64,000 nt of DNA, taken from positions 146,430 to 210,429 of the forward strand of contig NZ_JAFEMD010000004.1 of NCBI RefSeq assembly GCF_016892765.1, given 5' to 3'. The translations under genes and the position numbers were made by a program. The stretch comes from Microvirga arvi. Lineage in GTDB: Bacteria > Pseudomonadota > Alphaproteobacteria > Rhizobiales > Beijerinckiaceae. Positions within the stretch are counted from its first letter, which is position 1; every line of letters starts with the position of its first letter. Under the pieces are notes generated by a model that saw only the letters and a program-made list of their open reading frames with translations, had not been told where the DNA came from and ran no database searches. This document shows, in pieces, positions 43,850 to 55,459 of the stretch.

Positions 43850-44110
43850 CTACCTCTCGCGCTCGATGATGCGGTACTCGACGTCGATGATCTCCCCAGT
43901 TCGGGGCGCTTGCGCCATCCTGCGGCGAAGCCGCCACCGCATGATCATGCCGGTGATGATGGCCGCAGGAATGAGGATCAGCGCGACCCCGGCGGCCAGG
44001 ACCATCAGCAAAAGGCCCAGCGAGACGGCAGCAATCAGCACCAGAACGGCGGCCCAGCGAGGCATCCGGATCAATCTGATGCCCGGATGGGGCGGATAGC
44101 GCGGGTCCAT
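43850..44110 (-). CDS. Small two-span membrane protein
   Basis: ATG 44110 follows GAGGGG by 4 bases. The 86-residue product has a basic N-terminus, a long hydrophobic region (AAVLVLIAAVSLGLLLMVLA, AGVALILIPAAIITGMIM) and a charged tail (EIIDVEYRIIERER). This resembles short uncharacterised alphaproteobacterial membrane proteins. Function unknown. Confidence 0.65.
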   Translation of the reverse strand: MDPRYPPHPGIRLIRMPRWAAVLVLIAAVSLGLLLMVLAAGVALILIPAAIITGMIMRWRLRRRMAQAPRTGEIIDVEYRIIERER

Positions 44111-44242
44111 ACCCCCTCTTTGCAAAGCTCTGCTTCAATCGTGCTTCATATGCCGACGCTGAGAGCAAGATACAAGATCGACATGGAACCGGACATCTCA
44201 GCGCATCGCACTCCGCGCCATGATCGCCGGAGTGTCAGGTGG

Positions 44243-44316
44243 TGGAGGCCTCGCCCGGAATCGAACCGGGGTGCAAGGATTTGCAGTCCTCTGCGTAACC
44301 ACTCCGCCACGAGGCC
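44243..44316 (-). tRNA. tRNA-Cys (anticodon GCA)
   Basis: On the minus strand, acceptor GGCCTCG pairs with CGAGGCC, followed by T and an encoded CCA. The anticodon arm is GAGGACTGCAAATCCTT with anticodon GCA. The T arm GGTTCGATTCC is canonical. Length with CCA is 74 bases. Confidence 0.95.
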
Positions 44317-44637
44317 ATCCGGGACGTATGGTGGATAGTGGAGGGCCTCCCGAAGAGCAACCGCCCTCTCAGACGGGTGCTTTCCCGGCAGGCGGTCAAG
44401 CGCGTGGGACGGATCCGAACACTCCGGTGGCAGCCCTGGACGTCCGTGTGGGCGCATTCGTCCGGAGCAATCGCCACTGTGGTTCGCGCGAAGGCGGCGA
44501 CCTTCGTGACCGCCATTGATGCGGCCTCGGCTGATGGTCCCTAGCCTGAGACAATCCGGATCCCTTGTCGGGCCCCAAGCGGCAACCTCCAGGCGCGGAT
44601 CCCGCATTCGACTCTGATGCCGCTGTTGCGGCGCCTC
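44317..44637. other. Gap upstream of tRNA-Cys without recognisable gene
   Basis: The tRNA promoter must lie near 44320-44370. No protein gene recognised on either strand. Confidence 0.4.
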
Positions 44638-44961
44638 TCATTGCCTCTGTCCGGTCCGCTCGGCGGCACCGGCAAGCCTGTGCTGAAGCCGAAAGCCTGC
44701 GTCACGCAGCAGGCGGAGCTTTCGCGCCATCGGTTGAGAGTTGCTGTTTCGGTCGATCACCACGGCCGCCGCCGCAGCGAACAGGTCATCGGCAGCCATC
44801 TCGATGCCAGGATCCCGCCTGCTCCCTCCTGTCACATTAACAAGAAGTGTCTGCAGGTCGTGCAGGTCGACTTCGGTGCTTCCCCGCTCAATCCGGGACA
44901 CGACAGCCTGAATGGCCTCTTGCCGCGTCTCAATCCCTTCGGCGACTGCCGTCCCCACCAT
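44638..44961 (-). CDS. Hypothetical helical protein
   Basis: CAGGAGA lies 9 bases before ATG 44961, which was preferred over the TTG at 44982. The start MVGTAVAEGIETRQEAIQAV, VSRIERGSTEVDLHDLQTLL and VNVTGG looks fully helical; the C-terminal half is Arg/Ala-rich. 107 residues. No family recognised. Confidence 0.55.
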   Translation of the reverse strand: MVGTAVAEGIETRQEAIQAVVSRIERGSTEVDLHDLQTLLVNVTGGSRRDPGIEMAADDLFAAAAAVVIDRNSNSQPMARKLRLLRDAGFRLQHRLAGAAERTGQRQ

Positions 44962-45114
44962 CTGTCTTATTCTCCTGAACAAGTTGACCGGCGAGCGCTC
45001 TGCCAGCAGCGGGAAAACACTGCGCCCACACGGTTAATCAACAGTTACAGAGATTGGAGCAATCGGGCGTTTTCAGACACAATGCCGTCAAGGGCAATCA
45101 GCCCTTGTCCGGCG

Positions 45115-45738
45115 TCAATCCTTGCTCACGGATTGAGACCCATCCTGCATCTGCGCCTCGGTCATTCCCGAACCGGATTGCTCATGAAGCATGGTTGCGA
45201 GCCCCTCAAGAAAGCGAACGGATTCCGGCGGATAGGCCTCGCGTTGCGCCACTTGGATGATGTTGTGAAGAATGGCGGCGATGTCCTCCAGCTTCGCGAC
45301 ACGCTTGGCCGCAAGAACATGAAAGAAGGTCGTGAAAGCGACCATGATTGCCTGGTCATGCTCCTCGAGTTGTTGACACCGCATTTTAAGCGCTTTGATG
45401 TCCTTCTCCTGAGCCGAGACGACCTCGACCAGACTGAACATCTGCTCGGCCAGGATATCGAGGGAGGCGTCCATGCCGGCAGCACGGCTCGCAGATTCAG
45501 TCGGAGTGAGTGGCTGGAGGCTCGCGGCGCCCACGTCGTCCTCTTGGGCCACCAGTGTAAGCGATGAGGCTTCCGCCCTGAGGAAACCAGGTATGCTTCG
45601 GTCGTTCATACCTAAACGCATTCCCTGTTGGTCTTTTTGCAAAGGCGGCGGTGCGCGCATGCCTGAGTCCTGAGCTGCCCCTGGCACGATCCGCTGGATC
45701 AGAGCCCACATTTTCTGAATGTACTGGACTTGATTCAC
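45115..45738 (-). CDS. Hypothetical protein with coiled coil
   Basis: GTG start at 45738. An unstructured N-terminal 85 residues lead into a long coiled coil (LAEQMFSLVEVVSAQEKDIK, ALKMRCQQLEEHDQAI) and a helical end (RVAKLEDIAAILHNIIQVAQ). Heptad hydrophobics are regular. No family recognised. 207 residues; lies between the cold-shock gene and another hypothetical on the same strand. Confidence 0.6.
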   Translation of the reverse strand: MNQVQYIQKMWALIQRIVPGAAQDSGMRAPPPLQKDQQGMRLGMNDRSIPGFLRAEASSLTLVAQEDDVGAASLQPLTPTESASRAAGMDASLDILAEQMFSLVEVVSAQEKDIKALKMRCQQLEEHDQAIMVAFTTFFHVLAAKRVAKLEDIAAILHNIIQVAQREAYPPESVRFLEGLATMLHEQSGSGMTEAQMQDGSQSVSKD

Positions 45739-45830
45739 ATTTCCGCTCTTTAGCGTGATCTCGGATCGACACGGCGATGGCGCTCAGGATCCGCAGCGTC
45801 GAAGTCAATTTGAGTAGGAGGTCTTTTTAA

Positions 45831-45860
45831 AACGAAAAGCCGCCCCGAAGCGGAGCGGCT
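45831..45860 (-). terminator. Rho-independent terminator of the cold-shock gene
   Basis: On the minus strand AGCCGCTCCG pairs with GGGGCGGCT (one mismatch), followed by TTTTCGTTTT. It lies about 38 bases after the cold-shock gene stop. Confidence 0.8.
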
Positions 45861-45898
45861 CAGGGTGAAAGGCAAGAGTGATCCTGCGCCCCTTTTCA

Positions 45899-46108
45899 TT
45901 AAGCAGTTCTGAGATCGACCGCAGACTCTTTGCCGGTCCGGCGGTCCGCCTGGACCTCGTACGTGATCTTCTGGCCTTCAGCAAAGCCGCGAAGACCTGC
46001 GCGCTCGACGGCGCTGATGTGCACGAACACATCCTTGCCTCCGCTATCTGGCTGGATGAAGCCATAGCCCTTTTGTTCGTTGAACCACTTCACAGTTCCT
46101 GTCGCCAC
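45899..46108 (-). CDS. Cold-shock protein, CspA family
   Basis: A 69-residue single OB-fold: GTVKWFNEQKGYGFIQPD with RNP1 (KGYGFI) and RNP2 (VFVHI), then AVERAGLRGFAEGQKITYEV. It binds single-stranded RNA and DNA as an RNA chaperone. The upstream minus-strand DNA to about 46350 is free of genes, fitting the long leader usual for such genes. Confidence 0.95.
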   Translation of the reverse strand: MATGTVKWFNEQKGYGFIQPDSGGKDVFVHISAVERAGLRGFAEGQKITYEVQADRRTGKESAVDLRTA

Positions 46109-46357
46109 GAATGTCTTCCCTCTGTCTTGCTACCGGGTAGGAGCATGCAACCAATCACGTTCCCGGTCGATCCTGGCCTGGAGAAGGAGCCTACACCCGG
46201 TCGTCCCACGCATGGTCGCTCCGTCGTTCGGTCAGGATCAACCTCACAAGCGTAGATTCAGGCTCGTGTGGTGGCAAGCATCCTGCGCCTGATATGTCCA
46301 AGCCAGACCTAAGTTCCTATTTCCGCAGTGTCATGGGAAATCAGACACGGGTGACGC

Positions 46358-46606
46358 CTACGATGTTGCCTGCGTCAAGCCGAGTTCGAGTTTGACATAC
46401 CCGTGGCCGAACAGAGCGCCTCTTGGCTCCACCATCAATGCAGGAGCAATTCTCGCGCAGGCTCTGAATGATTCAGCCGCCGATGAACCCATGCTGGTGA
46501 GATCTTCAATCTCATGGGTTTGACCAAAGTCACTGCCATCAGCAGGCGCCCTGTCATGATACGTTTGCGGCTCCGCAAACCCCTGTTTTAACCGACAGGT
46601 AACCAT
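46358..46606 (-). CDS. Small hypothetical protein
   Basis: ATG 46606 has GGAGG about 10 bases upstream. The 82-residue product has a polar start and a helical second half (GSSAAESFRACARIAPALMV, GHGYVKLELGLTQATS). It resembles short uncharacterised rhizobial proteins but cannot be named. It diverges from the peptidoglycan-binding-domain gene. Confidence 0.5.
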   Translation of the reverse strand: MVTCRLKQGFAEPQTYHDRAPADGSDFGQTHEIEDLTSMGSSAAESFRACARIAPALMVEPRGALFGHGYVKLELGLTQATS

Positions 46607-46746
46607 ACCATTATCAAGCGCCTCCGTTCGTTCGTCGTCTCCTTCAATCCGGCAGGTTGGGCCATCTTCCGACCACAGTCTCGACCATCCTCGTTCGCGG
46701 CGAGGAATCGCTCCTGTGTCCCATTCCGATGTGTGAAGAGTTGCTG

Positions 46747-47352
46747 ATGTTTCGTAGAGAGTTGCCGCACTGGCTCGAAATCCACCGCGCCGCAAACGTT
46801 GTTCTGGCTCTTATTGCCGTCTCGGGATGGGGCGCGTTTGTCCTCGTCAACCAATCCTCAGCCAGCATCGAGAGCCAGTTGCGTGAACAAGTAGCCAGTC
46901 TCAGCCAGATCCAAATGGACCTACTGTCGGAGCAGACTCGGGCCCAGGCGACAATGGGCGACTGGAAGCAGTTGCAGGCTCAGCTTCCTGCCGTCCGTGA
47001 AGAACTCAGCCAGCTCACGGATGCCCGTGATCAGGTTCAGTCCGAACTTGTCCTTGCACAGCTGGGACTGAGCGATGCGATCAACCGTGCGTCACAAGCG
47101 CATGAGGATGTTTCCACCACGGGGTCGGTGGGGAGCAAGGCCCCTGATCCCAAACAGGCAGTTGCGGCCACGGCACAAAAAGCGTTGTCAAAGCTCGGTT
47201 ATGGAAAGTTGACGGCTGACGGGGTCGTTGGGCCGGGCACGCGGCGTGCCATCGAAGCATTTCAGCGGGACAAGGGACTGACTGTGACAAGCGAGCTTGA
47301 TGCTCCGACGCTGAAGCAACTGACCCAATCCCTCAAGGTCGCCGCCCGTTAG
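46747..47352 (+). CDS. Membrane-anchored protein with coiled coil and peptidoglycan-binding domain
   Basis: After a short cytoplasmic start (RRELPHWLEIHRAANVV) there is one membrane span (LALIAVSGWGAFVLV). A coiled coil of about 75 residues (IESQLREQVASLSQIQMDLL) follows, then a PG_binding_1 domain (KLGYGKLTADGVVGPGTRRA, IEAFQRDKGL). The periplasmic end should bind cell-wall glycan. The start at 46747 was chosen over upstream Met codons at 46657 and 46729. 201 residues. Confidence 0.72.
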   Translation: MFRRELPHWLEIHRAANVVLALIAVSGWGAFVLVNQSSASIESQLREQVASLSQIQMDLLSEQTRAQATMGDWKQLQAQLPAVREELSQLTDARDQVQSELVLAQLGLSDAINRASQAHEDVSTTGSVGSKAPDPKQAVAATAQKALSKLGYGKLTADGVVGPGTRRAIEAFQRDKGLTVTSELDAPTLKQLTQSLKVAAR

Positions 47353-47699
47353 AAGGCAGCGCCACACGTCGAAATGACGATGAGTTGAGGTGGATCACGG
47401 AGGAAGCCTGCATTTCACCTCGACGCCGAATGAGATCACCTTGCGGGCTGTCCCAAGAATATGGATGGGCCACTGTCACCCTGAGGGACCTCAGGCCCTT
47501 TTGTGGAGTTCCTCCGAATACCGGCATCAGGTTGCCGGCAACCGCCAGGACGGATCGGCACTTGGCGGACCCAGGGCTCTAAACAAGGCGCCTCCACCGG
47601 GCACACCCGCATTAACGATCTGGCGACCTGCATCCCGCTAGTTTGCTCCGCCAGGCTCATGCGTGAGCCTGGCCCATCGGCGGGGCGGAAGGTGCGGGA
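47353..47699. other. Gap with a 9-bp hairpin
   Basis: No gene recognised. A hairpin at 47651-47672 lies 28 bases before the exonuclease gene; see the separate entry. Confidence 0.4.
47651..47672 (+). other. Perfect hairpin with UGCG tetraloop in the exonuclease leader
   Basis: CCAGGCTCA pairs with TGAGCCTGG around TGCG, a stable UNCG-type loop. No T run follows, so it is more likely a leader structure than a terminator. Confidence 0.55.
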
Positions 47700-48698
47700 A
47701 TGCGAGGCCAGGCTGATCTTTTCTTCGACTACGACGCACCGCCGGGTCCCATCGAGACCAGACCCGCTGATGAGATTGTCATCAAGGTCAGGCAACGCAG
47801 CGAGTCGTTCAAAGCTCCCGACCATGAGACCGCCGCCCGGATGCTGGAGGCCACCGGCGACTATCGTGTCCTCCGCCGCTTGCAGCCCCGTCCGATCGTG
47901 GTCTCGGGTGCGCCTCGTCAGGGTGAGAAGATTGGCGTTATCGTCGACACCGAAACCACTGGCCTGGATCACACCCGCGACGAGGTGATCGAACTCGGCA
48001 TGGTCGCCTTTCTGTACGATGAGGAAGGCCGGATCGGCGATGTGATCGGGACGTTCAATGGCTTACGCGAGCCGGGCGTGTCGATCAGCCCTGAGATCAC
48101 CCGCCTGACCGGCATCACGCCTGAGATGGTGGCTGGCCAAGCGCTTGATCTTGCGGCGGTCGAGCGGTTCATTGACGCGGCAGATCTCATCATCGCGCAC
48201 AATGCCCGCTTCGATCGCCCCTTCTGTGAGCGCCTGTCCAGGAGCTTCCAGGTCAAAGCCTGGGCCTGCTCCCATTCCGAGATCGCCTGGAGCGGGTTTG
48301 GCTTTGAAGGATCGAAGCTCGGGTACCTTCTGACTCAATGCGGCTGGTTCCACCAAGGCCACCGGGCTGTTGAGGACTGCCATGCCTTGCTTGAGGTGCT
48401 GGCATCCCCTCTGCCCTCTGGAGGCCAAGCCCCCTTTGGACATCTGCTGGTCTCGGCCCGGAAGGCTTTGGTGCGGATCTGGGCCGAAGGCAGCCCCTTC
48501 GACATGAAGGACGAACTTAAGAAGCGGGGCTACCGGTGGAACGACGGCAGGGATGGTCGCCCTAAGGCCTGGTTTATCGAGATCGCCGAGGATCTCTACG
48601 AGGCGGAGCTGAGGTTTCTTCGGCAGGAAATCTACCGCCGTGAGGTGGAGCCATTCACGCAACAGATCACGGCGTTTGAGCGTTTTCGAGCCGCTTGA
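47700..48698 (+). CDS. DnaQ-like 3'-5' exonuclease (DEDDh)
   Basis: The catalytic acids are visible: IVDTETTG with Asp83 and Glu85, IIAHNARFDRPFC with the middle Asp, and GHRAVEDCHALL with the His and last Asp of the DEDDh motif. The C-terminal 90 residues (YRWNDGRDGRPKAWFIEI, EEAELRFLRQEIY) are an extension seen in plasmid and accessory DnaQ-like proteins. It probably trims DNA ends and lies just upstream of the FtsK/RepA replication region. 332 residues. Confidence 0.9.
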   Translation: MRGQADLFFDYDAPPGPIETRPADEIVIKVRQRSESFKAPDHETAARMLEATGDYRVLRRLQPRPIVVSGAPRQGEKIGVIVDTETTGLDHTRDEVIELGMVAFLYDEEGRIGDVIGTFNGLREPGVSISPEITRLTGITPEMVAGQALDLAAVERFIDAADLIIAHNARFDRPFCERLSRSFQVKAWACSHSEIAWSGFGFEGSKLGYLLTQCGWFHQGHRAVEDCHALLEVLASPLPSGGQAPFGHLLVSARKALVRIWAEGSPFDMKDELKKRGYRWNDGRDGRPKAWFIEIAEDLYEAELRFLRQEIYRREVEPFTQQITAFERFRAA

Positions 48699-49306
48699 TA
48701 GCCATACGACACATCATGAAGTCGGTTTATGATACCCACACCGAACTTAGAACGCGTACTCCGCTCAATCAAATCCCGGTGCTGTCGTGTTGCGTGTTCC
48801 CTACCATCCGATAGCACCTGTGGATCATCGCGCCGACGGCGGAAACCTGCGGGATCAGACCTCGCGTTGGTGCTCGCGTCCGTCGTGCTTTCGAGCGATT
48901 GCAGAATTTGGCCGACGGGTGAACGGCAAGCCAGCTTGGTGATCTCGCACGACCGGGCTAACGCTTCCATCGTCGTAAGCAATGCTGCGTATACCCCGTC
49001 CGACCCAGCCTTGGCGCGGAGCACAGGCGTCTGCGCGGCCTCCTGTGGTCCCACCAGCGTGGACAGACCCGCCCTTGAGCACATTGGCAGGCATGTCCGG
49101 CTCGGTTGAGGCACCGGTCCAGGGTGCATCCGGGCGTTCCATCCAACTCCCGCGCGGCACCTACGATCCGCACACGCACCGACCCGTCTTCCCCTGAGGA
49201 CATCATACGGTCGCTCGTCCCAATAACCCGGTGTTTACCGGCCTCATCCAGAGTGTGTGGGTTACAGACGGCCCCACCTTCGCGTTCACGAGCTTTGTTA
49301 GCGTCC
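48699..49306. other. Gap between exonuclease and ftsK-like gene
   Basis: Open high-GC frames on both strands, none recognised. The plus-strand frame continuous with ftsK reaches back to 49106, but the extra codons lack any translocase-like pattern. Confidence 0.4.
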
Positions 49307-52279
<2,973 letters not shown>

Positions 52280-52325
52280 GATGAACGGGTTTCTGCCTGG
52301 CACGAAATAAAGGCGGGGGCTCCCT

Positions 52326-52967
52326 CTACGGTTTCAACTCGTCAGTGATGGCGGAGTGCAGGCCTTGGAGCCACCCGGCTATATCGGATGAGTAGTTCGC
52401 CACCTCCATCACGAGCAACGCAAGTTCCTCATCGGTCGGGCCCCGGGCTCCCTTCAACCCTGACAGGAGCCTCATGACCTCTTTGTCGCGTATGGATTCC
52501 GGAGGGTCTGCGGCCCAGCCAATGCTGGCCTTGTTGATGGCCAGTTTGAATCGCTCCCCGTTCTGGAAGCGGGCATCGACAAACCACCCGTTTCCGCTCG
52601 GGCTCAGGTCCACAACAGTGAAGGATGGAGTTCTGATCCCGACCTCGGGCGTCGGGCGCCTGTCGGACACCTCCAGCACCTCCCGCAATCCCTCGACGAA
52701 CTGTTCCACGCTCATTGCAGACCGGGCCAGCGTCTCCATGCCGTAGATGACCTGGTTGAGGCTGGTAAACGGATAGCCTGGTTCCCCGACCTTGTCGGTG
52801 CTCCAGTGGAAAATCGACGACAGCCTCTCGGCGATCCTCCCGTCATCGGGAACCACGCTGACGCTCTTGCCGTCCCGGCCGGCTGTCACCGTTGCTGTCG
52901 TGCCATCCGGGAACACGATCCGGAGCATGAGAAGGTCGCCATCGATGACCTTGGTTGTGTGTGCCAC
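52326..52967 (-). CDS. Hypothetical protein
   Basis: GTG 52967 follows a perfect AAAGGAGG. The 213-residue product has a strand-rich first part (DGDLLMLRIVFPDGTTATVT), a helical stretch (MSVEQFVEGLREVLEV) and a second strand-rich part (SFTVVDLSPSGNGWFVDARF). No signal peptide and no family recognised. It converges on the translocase gene and diverges from the origin region. Confidence 0.65.
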   Translation of the reverse strand: MAHTTKVIDGDLLMLRIVFPDGTTATVTAGRDGKSVSVVPDDGRIAERLSSIFHWSTDKVGEPGYPFTSLNQVIYGMETLARSAMSVEQFVEGLREVLEVSDRRPTPEVGIRTPSFTVVDLSPSGNGWFVDARFQNGERFKLAINKASIGWAADPPESIRDKEVMRLLSGLKGARGPTDEELALLVMEVANYSSDIAGWLQGLHSAITDELKP

Positions 52968-53401
52968 CGAATACCTCCTTTCCGATCAGCGTTTCGACAG
53001 CGGCGGTATACCAATCAGGCGGAACCTTCGACAACACGGCCTCGGCTTGGGCCCCGCAACCTGCCTCGCGATGGGCTGGGACGACGCCATCCTCAGAGTT
53101 CCACCTGCCAGAGCGGCTTCGCAGCCGCGAATTGGGTGAGGCAAAGCGAGCAGGCCTCGATCATCGTGCGCGGTGCGACTATCGTGGCCTCACTCTGCGC
53201 ACCCACCGAGGTCCCGCTATCGACGCCGCGCCCGTCACAGGAGGAGCGCGTACGGCTCTCGGCCGCCGCCAACGCTCCTATCACATCGCTGCCCGCATGA
53301 AAGCCGTCATGACCGATGATCGCATCCCACGAGGGGGCTGCGCCGAAGATGCCCACCGCTCTTCTCGTGATCCGCCATGTGGCCCCGGAGGTCCACCAAG
53401 C

Positions 53402-53420
53402 TGCGAAGAGTTCGATTCGC
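53402..53420 (-). repeat. Outlying inverted iteron
   Basis: On the minus strand GCGAATCGAACTCTTCGCA matches the iteron consensus GCGTATCGAACTCTGCGCA at 17 of 19 positions, but is oriented opposite to the main array and lies 220 bases to its left. Confidence 0.65.
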
Positions 53421-53625
53421 CCGCGCCTGCGGGAGGCTCTTCTCCTCTCCCTCCCTGTGTCTGCTTGTACCGAGATGTGCAACAGCCACACACTTTTTCG
53501 CCAAAAACGAAATCGTTTTCGGGTCATAAGGAAGTATCTGAATCGATTCAGATTCAGCAAGATTATGAGTCAGGTATATGCGAGGGCCGAAACCTCCGGA
53601 ACTTCATGAACTTAGACCTCATCAA

Positions 53626-53959
53626 CGTATTGAACTCTGCGTTGCCGTGCATTGAGGTCTGCGCAGCAGCGTATCGGAGTCAGCGGGCAAACGGGCGCCT
53701 AGGGTATCGAACTCTGCGCATGAACGTATCGGACTCAGCGCCCTTACTAAGATAAGCACTTGGAGAAAAAGGAATAATTTTCGACGCATCCGCATTGGAC
53801 TCTGCGTTGTCAGAATCTGCCCGTTCTGATGTCAGACACGCGACCCTCCTGAGACACGATGATCGCCGGCTGCGTATCGAACTCAGCGTATTCTTGGTTC
53901 GCCCGATGTGACACGCAGGGACACTCTGGCATCGTCTGTTGCGTATTGAACTCTGCGCA
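53626..53959 (+). repeat. Array of eight direct iterons
   Basis: Copies of CGTAT(C/T)G(A/G)ACTC(T/A)GCG begin at about 53626, 53650, 53670, 53704, 53725, 53791, 53872 and 53941. Best matches are 53704 (GTATCGAACTCTGCGCA) and 53941 (GCGTATTGAACTCTGCGCA). Spacing is about 20-24 bp for the first five, then irregular. Same-strand repeats of this length before a RepA_C-type gene are a typical initiator-binding array. Confidence 0.85.
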
Positions 53960-54059
53960 ATCACGCACCGGCTATCCCGCGGGTTAGCCGCAACCCGTGA
54001 TGGCAGTGACAAGGCAGCGTTCGGTCCGATCTCACCAGCAGCGCCTCACCGACGAAAGC

Positions 54060-54068
54060 TCTGGATAA
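54060..54068 (-). promoter_or_regulatory. DnaA-box-like site
   Basis: TTATCCAGA on the minus strand matches TTATCCACA at 8 of 9 positions and lies between the iteron array and repA. A single near match could be chance. Confidence 0.4.
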
Positions 54069-54164
54069 CTCCGAACGGACAGTGGTCAGGACGGACCCGA
54101 ATCCGGTTTGGGGACGTTGCGAGTCCGCGAGCCCAAATCCGCGCCGTCGAATGTAAGGACGATC

Positions 54165-55259
54165 ATGAGCGTCGATGAACAGATTGCGGTGATCCGTGAT
54201 GCCGATCTCCTGACGGAGGTTGAGCGGGCGCGTGGTCACTTCATGTTCAAAACCATCATCGAACATATTGCTCACAAGCAGACCTTGCGTGATGCTGAGC
54301 ACGCGAAGCGGATAGCGGTCGATGCGCGACGTGCTGCGATGAGCCGTGACCAGCGGCGCCGTGATGCCGTGCGCGAGGTGATTGAAACCACGCCGAGTAC
54401 CCCGGAGAACATCCAACACATTCATAGCGTTCTTGCTCTCTGCGGCCTGCCCTATCGCGAGCCTAAGGGCGAACGCGAGTTCTTCCGCGAGTATGGGCGG
54501 AACACCCTCAGCATCATGGCCGGGCGCCTCAAGAACCCAAAGACCGGCCAGATGGAAGTCCAAGGTCTTCCGTATGGGCCCAAAGCTCGATTGGTCCTGC
54601 TTCACCTGTGCACAGAGGCGGTGCGTCAGCGCAGCGCCCGCATCGAGGTTGCCGACAGCTTGTCCGGCTTCATCAAGCAAATGGGGTTTCCCGTCACCGG
54701 AGGCGAGCGCGGTACGCTGCGCCAGTTCAAGGAACAGTTGAACCGCCTCGCGGCCTGCACCATGCAGATCGGTTTATGGGACGGGGCCTCAAGGTCGAGC
54801 ACGTTGAATGTCCCGCCTTTTCGCCAACTCGACATCTGGCTGACCGGCAATTCCGACCAGGGGCTGCTTTGGTCCAATACCGTGCAGTTTCACGCCGATT
54901 TTTATGAGAACCTGATCCAGCATGCCCTTCCGGTCGACATCCGGGCGGCGCGGGCCTTTGCCGGTTCGGCGCGGAAACTGGATATGCTGTTCTGGATGGG
55001 ATACCGGTTGCGGACCGTGCAGCGGCCCTTGAGGCTGTCCTGGGACAATCTGCACCAGCAGTTTGGCTCGGATAACGCCAGCATCCGAAGCTTCAAGCAG
55101 GCCTTCAAGGGAGATCTGGCCCATATCAAGGAGGTCTTCCCCCGATTGCGGGTGTCGCTTGACGATGGCGGCATGCTCCTGCTCCCGACCGATCCCAGCG
55201 AGTTGCTTGTTCCTCCCAAGCGTCCTAAATCCGAAAAACCTGCGGCATCAGCAGCTTAG
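54165..55259 (+). CDS. repA: Plasmid replication initiator, RepA_C family
   Basis: ATG 54165 follows AAGGA by 6 bases; the frame opening at 54108 was trimmed. Residues about 90-230 hold the RepA_C core (LCGLPYREPKGEREFFREYG, NPKTGQMEVQGLPYGPKARL, VLLHLCTEAVRQRS) found in iteron-controlled alphaproteobacterial plasmids; the following 120 residues complete the DNA-binding fold. It lies just after its iteron array, with one more inverted iteron beyond its stop. No parAB pair is visible in the window. 364 residues. Confidence 0.9.
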   Translation: MSVDEQIAVIRDADLLTEVERARGHFMFKTIIEHIAHKQTLRDAEHAKRIAVDARRAAMSRDQRRRDAVREVIETTPSTPENIQHIHSVLALCGLPYREPKGEREFFREYGRNTLSIMAGRLKNPKTGQMEVQGLPYGPKARLVLLHLCTEAVRQRSARIEVADSLSGFIKQMGFPVTGGERGTLRQFKEQLNRLAACTMQIGLWDGASRSSTLNVPPFRQLDIWLTGNSDQGLLWSNTVQFHADFYENLIQHALPVDIRAARAFAGSARKLDMLFWMGYRLRTVQRPLRLSWDNLHQQFGSDNASIRSFKQAFKGDLAHIKEVFPRLRVSLDDGGMLLLPTDPSELLVPPKRPKSEKPAASAA

Positions 55260-55260
55260 G

Positions 55261-55279
55261 TGCGCAGAGTTCGATTCGC
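55261..55279 (-). repeat. Inverted iteron downstream of repA
   Basis: On the minus strand GCGAATCGAACTCTGCGCA matches the iteron consensus at 18 of 19 positions. It starts two bases after the repA stop codon, oriented against the main array. Confidence 0.75.
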
Positions 55280-55459
55280 GCCATGTCTCGCTGTCGAGCG
55301 AACTCCATGGACACCTCCGCCACCCGCGTAGGGGGCCGAGGCAACGACGCCAGGGATCGTCCATCAGGATCAGGCAACGTCCGGGATGAGCGTTCGGCGC
55401 CGAGGGAGGCACTTGGCGCTCTCAGCCCGGCTCCCGCTTCCGCTGATCTAGTTCCACCT

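Larger units (their letters stand above)
52968..54164. other. Replication origin region with iterons (oriV)
   Basis: No protein gene recognised over 1.2 kb. It contains one inverted and eight direct copies of an 18-19-bp iteron, A/T-rich stretches (53500-53570, 53756-53782) suited to melting, and a DnaA-box-like site at 54060-54068, all directly before the repA gene. Confidence 0.8.

Noticed and set aside
52968..53600. Possible parS or CRISPR-like repeats near the origin
   Set aside because: The repeats found are explained by a single iteron consensus; no regular spacer structure and no parAB genes nearby.
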